Shown here in pieces: positions 17,010-22,967 of a stretch of 22,967 nt of DNA. The notes below the pieces were generated by a model. That model had not been told where the DNA came from and made no database searches. It saw nothing but the letters and a program-made list of their open reading frames with translations. Within the stretch, counting starts at the first letter, position 1, and the number at the start of each line of letters is the position of its first letter. Source of the DNA: a bacterium (GTDB taxonomy: Bacteria > CG2-30-53-67 > CG2-30-70-394). A program made the position numbers and the translations under genes. Where the stretch lies: assembly GCA_024278555.1 (NCBI GenBank), contig JAJRSX010000051.1, forward strand, positions 1-22,967. The letters are read 5' to 3'.

Positions 17010-17276
17010 ATGCACTTCATGGTGATCAACCGTACCCGGAGCGATCTTACCCCGGAGGAGTATCGGAAGCTCGGCAAGCTGGCGCAGGCCTTCTACACGG
17101 CGCCGCCGGAGGGGATCGTCCTGCACGGCGACTGGGCGGCCACGGACGGGTCGTGCACCTACGCCATCCTTGAGGCGCCGAGCCGGGCACGCCTCGACGC
17201 GGTCCAGGCACCCTTCCGCCCCTTCGTGGCCATGGAGGTGGTGGAGGTTCGCCCCCTCTCCGGATGGGGCCGATAG
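17010..17276 (+). CDS. Small DUF3303-like (dimeric alpha-beta barrel) protein
   Basis: An 88-residue cytoplasmic protein with no signal peptide. It begins MHFMVINRTRSDLTPEEYR and continues GIVLHGDWAATDGSCTYAIL, FRPFVAMEVVEVRPL. This is the strand-helix-strand pattern of the DUF3303/ferredoxin-like Dabb folds, small proteins of unknown function that usually dimerise. The family call is from pattern memory and is moderate. The ATG lies 2 nt after the YdjY gene stop and the radical SAM gene begins 9 nt after its end, so the three genes are surely one transcript. It could serve as an accessory or substrate-handling subunit for the radical SAM enzyme, but nothing in the sequence proves that. Confidence 0.75.
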   Translation: MHFMVINRTRSDLTPEEYRKLGKLAQAFYTAPPEGIVLHGDWAATDGSCTYAILEAPSRARLDAVQAPFRPFVAMEVVEVRPLSGWGR

Positions 17277-17285
17277 CCGCGCTCC

Positions 17286-18536
17286 ATGGGCCGCCTCGAC
17301 CATCTCGCCGAGCAGTACCCCGACATCCCCGCGCGGGCGCTGTTGAAGGCGCACCTCCTCTTCGAGGGGGTGCGCTTCAACGACACCGTGGGGGAGGCGG
17401 GCGGGTGGGCGCTACCGTCGTTCCAGCCGTACAGCCCGACCGAGGAGGAGCGGGCCGCCGGCCTGCCCGCGTCGGTACCGATCCCCTACCTCATGGTCCT
17501 CGCCGGCGGCGAGCTGGTGCGGCTGAAGTGCGACCCGGAGAGCCCCTACGAGGTGGTGACCGACGGCGAGACGCGGCAGCTCCTTCTCGACGGCGAGCCG
17601 GTGGAGGCGGTGACCTTCCAGCCGCGGCCGCGCTGGAGCGAGGGGACCACCGCCGATGGTCGGTCGATGGCGAACGTCGGCCTCTCCCAGCACGGCGACA
17701 TGCTGGTGATCAACGCCGCGCCCGGGTGTGAGTTCTTCACCGAGCGCGACGCGGCGGGCCGCTCCCTCCACTGCAGCTTTTGCGCCTACGGCCGCCCGGA
17801 CCGGCGCACCCGCGACCTCGGCCAGCGCATCGGCCGCGGTCGGATCCTCCCCGAGAGCCTCGATCGGGTGGTAGAGACCACCCTCGCCGCCCTCCCCGAG
17901 GTCCGCCACATCTACCTGGTGGCCGGCTCCCTGGCCGACTCGCGACAGGAGGGGCAGCGGTACCTGCAGCTCACCGAGGCCCTGGAGGCCGCCGGTGTGG
18001 AGCTGCCCATCACCGCCGGCCCCTCCGCCCTCTGCCGCGAGGACACCAAGGCGCTCAAAGAGGCGGGCGCCGCGGCGGTCTCCTACAACCTGGAGGTGTG
18101 GGGCCGGGACCTCTTCGCGGCGGTCTGTCCGGGCAAGGAGCGGTTCATCGGCTATGAGATGTGGCGCAGCCGTCTGGTCGACGCGGTGGAGGTCATGGGG
18201 CGTGGCAACGTCCTCACCGCCATGGTGGCGGGGATCGAGGTCGACCACCCCGCCGGCTTCACCTCGGTAGACGAGGCCCTCGACTCCGCCGAGGCGGGCG
18301 CCGAGTGGCTCCTCTCCCACGGCATCGCCCCGGTCTACTCGCTGCACTGGTCGACCCGCCACGCCACCTACGGCCACGTCTCCTCCCCCGCCTTCGACTA
18401 CTTCCTGCGCCTCAACGAACGCGTCGACCGCCTGCGCCGTCGCCACCACGCCGCCGTGCCGGGCCACATCGTCTGCCGCGCCTGCGCCTACATGCAGCTC
18501 GACCCGGACCTCTGCGCCACCCGCGAGGTCGGATGA
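17286..18536 (+). CDS. Radical SAM protein with CX14CX2C cluster motif
   Basis: A 416-residue protein that I read as a radical SAM enzyme of unknown specificity. The cluster-binding candidate is Cys148, Cys163 and Cys166 (APGCEFF, then SLHCSFCAYGRP). The spacing is CX14CX2C instead of the usual CX3CX2C, but an aromatic-rich CSFCAYG and a following barrel pattern (IYLVAGSLADSR, ELPITAGPSAL, AAAVSYNLEVWG, VLTAMVAGIEV) fit the fold. An N-terminal domain of about 130 residues precedes it. A C-terminal CRACAYMQLDPDLC could hold a second metal site. It ends the YdjY-DUF3303-radical SAM operon. The ATG at 17286 lacks a good Shine-Dalgarno sequence and may rely on translational coupling. I do not recognise the exact subfamily. 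Confidence 0.78.
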   Translation: MGRLDHLAEQYPDIPARALLKAHLLFEGVRFNDTVGEAGGWALPSFQPYSPTEEERAAGLPASVPIPYLMVLAGGELVRLKCDPESPYEVVTDGETRQLLLDGEPVEAVTFQPRPRWSEGTTADGRSMANVGLSQHGDMLVINAAPGCEFFTERDAAGRSLHCSFCAYGRPDRRTRDLGQRIGRGRILPESLDRVVETTLAALPEVRHIYLVAGSLADSRQEGQRYLQLTEALEAAGVELPITAGPSALCREDTKALKEAGAAAVSYNLEVWGRDLFAAVCPGKERFIGYEMWRSRLVDAVEVMGRGNVLTAMVAGIEVDHPAGFTSVDEALDSAEAGAEWLLSHGIAPVYSLHWSTRHATYGHVSSPAFDYFLRLNERVDRLRRRHHAAVPGHIVCRACAYMQLDPDLCATREVG

Positions 18537-18920
18537 ACCACGAAGGGACACGCGGCCACGGCGAGGCCAAGCGACCCGGGCGCCGCCTCGCCCGCTTCGG
18601 CACCGCTCTCTCCACCACCCCCACGGCCCTCCCCCTCTTCGCCAGCCGCCCGCTCCCGCCCCTGGCCGGGGCCGACACCCCTACCACCGGCGCCGACCGC
18701 ATGCACCTCCTCCCCTTCTTGCTCGCCGCCGCCGGCAACCTCCTCGACGCCCTCGCCCTGACCGCCAACGGCGCCGCCCCGCCGCCCGATCGCCTCCTCG
18801 GCCCCGGACGCCCGGTCCCCATGGGGCCACCCGTGGTGGGTCGAGAGGCAAGAGCCGACGGGACGGTATAGGCCGTGCAAACCGAAAGCTCCATCCGACG
18901 GAAAGGCCAAACAAAGCAAG
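18537..18920. other. Intergenic stretch without a convincing gene
   Basis: About 380 bp between the radical SAM gene and the terminator. An open frame from the ATG at 18533 (product starting MNHEGTRGHGEAKRP) covers most of it, but the translation is low-complexity Arg/Pro/Ala and has no domain. The opening DNA AACCACGAAGGGACACG resembles widespread non-coding intergenic repeats that are often mis-annotated. No RNA gene or promoter stands out. Confidence 0.5.
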
Positions 18921-18954
18921 CGAGGCCGTTCCCCCCGCGGGGGGAACGGCCTCG
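18921..18954 (-). terminator. Perfect palindromic terminator of the PEP-CTERM operon
   Basis: CGAGGCCGTTCCCCCC, a GC centre, then GGGGGGAACGGCCTCG form a perfect 34-bp palindrome, so the stem is up to 16 bp. Read on the minus strand it is followed by CTTGCTTTGTTTGG, a T-rich tail, as expected of an intrinsic terminator for the leftward PEP-CTERM gene, which ends 36 bp before it. It may also stop rightward transcripts, though that side is not T-rich. Confidence 0.85.
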
Positions 18955-18989
18955 AGAACCTTCTCTATGCGGGGTGTATGCCCAATTTT

Positions 18990-19700
18990 CTACCCCTGCT
19001 TTCTCCGCAGTCCGGTGAGGGCCGCAAGGCCGAGCCCCAGACCATACAGGGCGAGGGTGGTCGGCTCGGGGATCGCCGGGCCGCCGCCCGCCGGTTTCTT
19101 CAGCAGGTTGCTGGTGAGGTAGAGGGTGTAGTCGTTGCTGTCCGGGTCGGTCTGCGACAGGACGAGGCCGGAGGTCGGCTGAACGTCGGAGATCAGGAAG
19201 TCGACGATCCCCAGCTCCCCCGCGGCGAGGGTGAAGTCCCAAGCCATGGCCATGGAGACGTCATCGGGAAAGGTGGTGTCACCGTAGATGCTGGTGCCGA
19301 CGCCGTTGTCGAGAGCGCCGGCCTGGAGGTTCTCGAAGATGTCGCCGTTGAAAAACCCGGGCTCGTCGACCTCCCACGTCTGGCCCGGCGCGGCAGTGCC
19401 GCCCTGGGCGCCGATCTCGTTGAAGAAGGTGTTGGCGAGCTGATCGATCTCGTGGTCGAAGAAGGCGCCCACGTAGTGGGACCCGGCGCCGCTGACGGTG
19501 ATTCGGAGCGTACCGAGACCGGTGGTGGCGTTGAACGCGCCGGTGTTCACCCCGGCCGGGAGGGGATCGCCTAGGGTTGGGTCGGCGAACGTACTGTCGA
19601 CGTTTACCGCCCAGTCGAAGAGGTCAACGGTGACCGCCTGGGCGGGGAGGGCTGCGAGCGGCAAGGCCGCCCCCAGCAGTAGAGCCATCAAGGTGCGCAT
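18990..19700 (-). CDS. PEP-CTERM sorting-domain protein
   Basis: A 236-residue exported protein carrying the PEP-CTERM tail recognised by exosortase in Gram-negative bacteria. Residues 1-22 are a signal peptide (LMALLLGAALPLAALPAQA). The C-terminal 27 residues (210-236) contain the IPEPTTLALYG motif, a hydrophobic segment GLGLGLAALTG and a basic end LRRKQG, which is the complete tripartite signal. The middle is an acidic beta-rich domain (VDLFDWAVNVDSTF, GVGTSIYGDTTFPDDVSMAM) of the sort seen in matrix-associated PEP-CTERM proteins. AGGAG lies 8 nt before the ATG. I see no terminator or promoter in the 108 bp after the upstream gene, so the two probably share the sigma-54 transcript. No exosortase is in the window; its gene must be elsewhere. 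Confidence 0.93.
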   Translation of the reverse strand: MRTLMALLLGAALPLAALPAQAVTVDLFDWAVNVDSTFADPTLGDPLPAGVNTGAFNATTGLGTLRITVSGAGSHYVGAFFDHEIDQLANTFFNEIGAQGGTAAPGQTWEVDEPGFFNGDIFENLQAGALDNGVGTSIYGDTTFPDDVSMAMAWDFTLAAGELGIVDFLISDVQPTSGLVLSQTDPDSNDYTLYLTSNLLKKPAGGGPAIPEPTTLALYGLGLGLAALTGLRRKQG

Positions 19701-19808
19701 GGTGTTTCTCCTTTCACGGAAGGCAGGTGGGTGAGCTCCCTCCTCCGGGTGTCGCTCGTGGTTGTGGATCGGGTTCGTCGGATTGAGTAGCGCTTTCTTT
19801 GTTGTCGA

Positions 19809-22030
19809 TTACCGCCGCCGGCGCCGCCGGACCACCGGCTTGGCAGACGCCTCGTTCGACTGGCAGAACTCGGCGTTGTTGGCGGCCGCCGGCCTCACCA
19901 CGTAGTAGTAGGTGGTGCCGTTGGTGACCGCCCTGTCGAGGTAGGTCGAGTAGCGCGAGGTGGTGGTGGCGAGGAAGGTGTACGGGCCGCCCGAGGTGGT
20001 GGAGCGGTAGACGTTGTAGTGGTCTGCCCCCGTATCACCCCAGACGAGCTGCACCTTGCCGCGCTTCGCTCGCGCCCGCAGATCCTTGATGCACGCGGCG
20101 CAAGCGGCGTCGTTGGCGCTCTTGACCGAGACCTGGGCCGAGTCGGTGTCGCTCAGGTCGCCCATGCCGCTGCTCGGGAAGGAGGTCGCCGTGGTGTCGG
20201 TGACCTGGAGCCGGATCAGGTAGTCCCCGACCCCCGCGGCGGTGAAGATGGCGGTGACGTCGGGCTGGCTGCCCACGGCGTCGCCGAAGGTGCCGTCGCC
20301 GTCGAGATCCCAGAGGTAGCTCTGGATCGTGTCGCCGGGCAGGCCGGGCTCGTGGAGCCCCTCGTCCGGGTTCACCGAGCCGGTGCCGTCGAGGGTGATG
20401 GTCTGCCCGACCACCGCCGGGTTGGGGATCGCCTGGGCGACGGCCACCGGGCCACCCGCCTGGAAGATTACCGGATTGAACATAAGGATCGCCCACGCGG
20501 TCTCGAAGGGGTATTGGGTACCGGTGAAGTTGTGGGCGTACCAGTGGCCGTCCGTCGCCTGGCCGTTGAGAAGCGTCCGCGCCACACCGTCGAGGGGGTC
20601 GCCCATGCTCACCTGGGCCGCGTACCAGTCGACGTCAGCGACACCGGCAGTCTGGGACTGAAGCATGACGATGGGCGGTGTCTGCAAGACCATCGACTTC
20701 ACGAAGGAGAACATCCCGTAGTAGTAGCTGCGGATGGCGCTCCCCGCACCACCGGTGTTGCCGAAGCGGTCGCGGATATAGGTCTCGGCCTTGTCCCAGC
20801 GGGCATCGCCGCGGCCAATCCCGTCAAGGCCATCTGCACCATCCCCGACGGAGCCACGGCGTAAGGCCCCCACGGGAAGGAGCCGTTGGAGGTGTACCCG
20901 AAGGCACCGTTGCTGTTCTGGCTACAGCCGAGCCACACCTCATTCTCGGTCTTCACCCAGCCAGGGACGGTGACACCCGCCCAGCCGGCCCGCTCCGCCG
21001 CCAGCAGCCCAATCGCCGCCCACTGACAGGCGGAACCGTCCGGCCCCTGGTTCCAGACATACCGCCAGCCGCCGCGAGCGGCGCCCGGGTCGTACTGGCC
21101 GTAGGCGTACGAATCCACCATGTCCTGAACGACGTCGGCGTAGGTGCGACCGAGGATCCCCGGGTTCGCACCCGCGGGGGCCTGGCCGGTGGTGGTGACG
21201 GCGCTGGGGGTCCCCGAGGCGATGATCGCGTCCATAAACATCCCGCCCTGGTAAACATAGTTACTTTGATTCACACGGACGCCGTAACCGTTGCCGTTGG
21301 AATCGGGATCGACCACGCCGGTGCCATTGGTCTGGTTGGAGATCCCCTCGGTCGTCAGAAATTGGAAGAGCCGCCGCATACCGCGCGCGACGTCCTCCGT
21401 ATACGGGTCGGAGGTGGGGCCGGACTCGAGGTGGCCGTTCGCCTCGAAGGCGTTGAGGTTCGTGGGGGTGATGCCGTAATAGCCGGATGATGCACAGCGG
21501 CTCCCGCACGAGGTTCCCTGGTTCCAGTCGCCGAACTCCTGGCCGCCGCTGGAGAACCGCTGCATCGTCTTGTGGAGGTACCAGAGCCCCTCGTCGATGG
21601 CCACGTTGACCTCGGTCTCGAGGGTCTTGTCGCGGATCTCCACCAGGTAGATCTGACTATCACTCTCGCCGGTGCTTGTATCCGTTACCGTCAGGCGAGC
21701 GGTAAAGATGTCGTTTGGGCTCCCGACGTAGGCGTGGGTGGCGTCGATCACGTACTGATTGGTCACCGTCCCCACCATCGGGGCGGTGCCGTCACCGAAG
21801 TCCCAGGTGTACTCGATGGTCGCTCCGGCCACACCCGAGGTTCCCTTGAGGGTGATGCTCTTGCCGCTCGACGTGTCGTGGGGGATGAGGCTGTTGGTCG
21901 CCACCCACGGCACCGTCTTCACCGTCGGCTGGACCGCCAGCGCCGGAGAGGCAAAGACGAAGGTAAGGAGGAGGGCCAAAAAGGTCGTCGTCCAACTGCG
22001 TGCTGGTTTATTGATTTCTACCTTGGCCAT
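19809..22030 (-). pseudogene. PKD/helical-toroid/FN3 secreted protein, frameshifted near 20816-20833
   Basis: A shorter paralogue of residues about 2309 to the C-terminus of the giant protein, exported by a signal peptide (residues 1-32, ending ASPALA). It holds a PKD domain (EYTWDFGDG), a terpene-cyclase-like alpha/alpha domain (NVAIDEGLWYLHKT, GGWRYVWNQGPDGSACQWAA), another PKD domain (YLWDLDGDGTFGD), an FN3 domain (YNVYRSTTSGGPYTF) and the tail VVRRRRRR. The first frame runs from the ATG at 22030 to GMVQMALTGL (about 20816) and the rest continues in the frame giving GRGDARWDKAETY. One missing base would restore a product of about 740 residues that aligns with the giant protein across the junction. 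This may be a real mutation or an assembly error; the rest shows no decay. GGAGGA precedes the ATG by 4 nt. Confidence 0.8.
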
Positions 22031-22158
22031 GTCGTCCTCCGGGGAGGATGGGTGGCTTCGCTGACAGCGTCACTGCGCCGGAGTCAGAGGGGTGCGAACG
22101 GGAGACCTTCCCGAGGACCTGACCATTCGCACCGGCATTTGTCACTTCTTCTTCTTTT
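22031..22158 (-). promoter_or_regulatory. Structured 5' leader with Shine-Dalgarno hairpin
   Basis: The predicted transcript leader of about 128 nt from the sigma-54 promoter. On the transcript it holds GGTGCGAA paired with TTCGCACC (8 bp, plus-strand 22126-22133 and 22091-22098), enclosing a 5-bp CGGGA/TCCCG stem. Just before the start codon, TCCTCC-CC-GGAGGA folds the Shine-Dalgarno sequence into a short hairpin. It does not match any riboswitch consensus I know, but it could regulate translation or stability. Confidence 0.5.
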
Positions 22159-22168
22159 CCGGATTCAA

Positions 22169-22184
22169 TGCAATTATCGCGCCA
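22169..22184 (-). promoter_or_regulatory. Sigma-54 (RpoN) promoter of the paralogue/PEP-CTERM operon
   Basis: On the minus strand TGGCGCGataaTTGCA matches the consensus TGGCACG-N4-TTGCW at every position but one, with GG and GC correctly 12 bp apart. The predicted start site is near 22158. An inverted repeat like the two upstream of the giant operon lies at 22406-22422, about 256 bp upstream. Confidence 0.8.
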
Positions 22185-22340
22185 CCCCTACCCGAACTCC
22201 CGAATGCGTCGTAGGCTACGCTGTAACACATTGTTTTCATTCTTATTTGTATCCAGTAGAGAGAGGGAGATCGACCCCTCCGACCGATCTTGGGTTGAAA
22301 AAAATGCTGACAGGAAAGTTCTCTCTACCTCTCGACACTG

Positions 22341-22362
22341 TGCACAAACCTTGATGCACAAA
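22341..22362. repeat. Short direct repeat TGCACAAA x2
   Basis: TGCACAAA occurs at 22341-22348 and again at 22355-22362, a 14-bp period, in the AT-richer stretch between activator site 3 and the sigma-54 promoter. It may be a second regulator's site or chance. Confidence 0.4.
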
Positions 22363-22405
22363 GGACTTATGACGATGTAAATATCTTCGACACCCCTTTG
22401 TTGTG

Positions 22406-22422
22406 TATCTCATCCTGAGACG
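22406..22422. promoter_or_regulatory. Upstream activator site 3, TATCTC-N5-GAGACG
   Basis: TATCTC ATCCT GAGACG keeps the 17-bp layout of the two perfect repeats at 4849 and 4894, with one mismatch in each arm. It sits between the leftward sigma-54 promoter and the rightward kinase gene, 27 bp before the latter's likely start. It could activate the first and repress or autoregulate the second. This role is inferred. Confidence 0.6.
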
Positions 22423-22449
22423 CCTCTGATCGCCCCACCACGAGCCCCC

Positions 22450-22967
22450 TTGCCCCTCTCCTCCGCCCCCCTCTTTCACCGCCTCGCCCCCCGTCTCGCC
22501 CTCGCCTTCGGGGGGATCGTGACGGTGGCCCTGCTGGCCACCGGGTTGCTCACCTACTCTCTGGTGGCGCGGGCGGCGGAGGCGCGGCTGGCGCACGATA
22601 TGGAGCGGGCGGCGGAGGTGATCGCCCGCTTCGGCCCGGGGCTCAACGACCGGCTGCTGCACCGCCTCGCCGACCTCCTCGGGAGCGAGGTCGTGGTGGT
22701 GGACACCACCGGCGAGGTGGTCTCCGGGTCGCTCCCCGCCCCCACCTGGCCGGCGGTGGAGGTGGCGGTCGCCGCCCGCATCTCGCCTACGGCGCGACAC
22801 GCACCGCCACAGCGGCTCACCCTCGCGGCCGGCGACTTCACCGCCCTCATCCGCCCGCTCGGGTCGACCACGGCGCCGCGCCACTGGCTCGCCCTCCTGC
22901 GACCGGTGGCGGCGGAGGCGGCGTGGCGGCGGCGCATCGCCACCGGCCTGGCGGTGATCGCCCTCGC
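22450..22967 (+). CDS. Membrane sensor histidine kinase, N-terminal part (3' end outside window)
   Basis: The open frame to the right edge encodes a membrane sensor layout. A transmembrane helix (FGGIVTVALLATGLLTYSLV, about residues 24-43) is followed by an Arg/Ala-rich segment, then about 100 residues of extracytoplasmic domain (DLLGSEVVVVDTTGEVVSGS) and the start of a second helix (ATGLAVIALA) at the edge. This is the usual N-terminus of a periplasmic-sensing histidine kinase; the catalytic part lies outside, so the call is inferred. I find no in-frame ATG before the helix. The TTG at 22450 is the best start, with CTG at 22426 possible and the GTG at 22519 unlikely because it falls inside the helix. 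It diverges from the paralogue operon and begins next to activator site 3, so it may be the input kinase for that regulon. Confidence 0.68.
   Translation, partial: MPLSSAPLFHRLAPRLALAFGGIVTVALLATGLLTYSLVARAAEARLAHDMERAAEVIARFGPGLNDRLLHRLADLLGSEVVVVDTTGEVVSGSLPAPTWPAVEVAVAARISPTARHAPPQRLTLAAGDFTALIRPLGSTTAPRHWLALLRPVAAEAAWRRRIATGLAVIAL

Noticed and set aside
18533-18871. Possible small gene starting MNHEGTRGHGE after the radical SAM gene
   Set aside because: Its start overlaps the stop as ATGA, but the product is low-complexity and the DNA resembles a common intergenic repeat family. I kept the region as an intergenic entry.
20814-20835. Programmed -1 ribosomal frameshift in the paralogue
   Set aside because: There is no X-XXY-YYZ slippery heptamer and no obvious stimulatory element. 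Mutation or sequence error is simpler.
22031-22158. c-di-GMP (GEMM) or cobalamin riboswitch
   Set aside because: A GCGAAGCCACC stretch looked faintly like the GEMM 3' part, but the rest of the consensus is missing and the B12 box does not match.
22268-22290. AGATCG-N11-CGATCT inverted repeat
   Set aside because: Six-base arms with a long spacer are expected by chance in a region of this length, and it is not repeated elsewhere in the control regions.

Overview
The window is GC-rich bacterial DNA, densely coded on both strands. Three things point to a Gram-negative bacterium of the broad proteobacterial/deltaproteobacterial kind: a dusB(nifR3)-ntrB gene pair, sigma-54 promoters with enhancer sites, and PEP-CTERM and MopE-type secreted proteins. 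I cannot name a genus from sequence alone.

Layout. (1) 1-1968, minus strand: a dusB-like tRNA-dihydrouridine synthase overlaps the start of an NtrB-type histidine kinase by 4 nt; the kinase runs off the left edge. (2) 2056-4766, plus strand: a zinc-dependent histone-deacetylase-family amidohydrolase, a membrane-anchored TPR-like protein (YfgM type) and an O-methyltransferase, closely spaced. (3) 4767-5056: a complete sigma-54 control region with two perfect TGTCTC-N5-GAGACA inverted repeats, an IHF-consensus match and a -24/-12 promoter. (4) 5057-16138: a small Gly/Ser-rich lipoprotein and a 3537-residue secreted mosaic protein (PKD domains, MopE-type Cys/Asp repeats, an FG-GAP propeller, a terpene-cyclase-like helical domain, FN3, Arg-rich tail), ended by a strong hairpin. 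(5) 16255-18536: a compact operon of a YdjY-domain protein, a DUF3303-like small protein and a radical SAM protein with an unusual Cys spacing. (6) 18537-18960: no convincing gene, ending in a perfect palindromic terminator. (7) 18990-22030, minus strand: a PEP-CTERM protein, and upstream of it a shorter paralogue of the C-terminal part of the giant protein, broken by a one-base frameshift in this sequence. (8) 22031-22449: a structured leader, a near-consensus sigma-54 promoter facing left and a third copy of the inverted repeat. (9) 22450-end: the N-terminal sensor part of a membrane histidine kinase.

The main result is a likely coordinated surface/secreted-protein system. The giant-protein operon and the paralogue/PEP-CTERM operon lie 14 kb apart on opposite strands. 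They share a protein module, a C-terminal architecture and, as I read it, the same sigma-54 plus enhancer-binding-protein control through the TGTCTC-N5-GAGACA motif. The kinase at the right edge begins 27 bp from the third motif copy and is a candidate input for that control. These regulatory links are inferred from sequence. No exosortase or enhancer-binding regulator lies inside the window.
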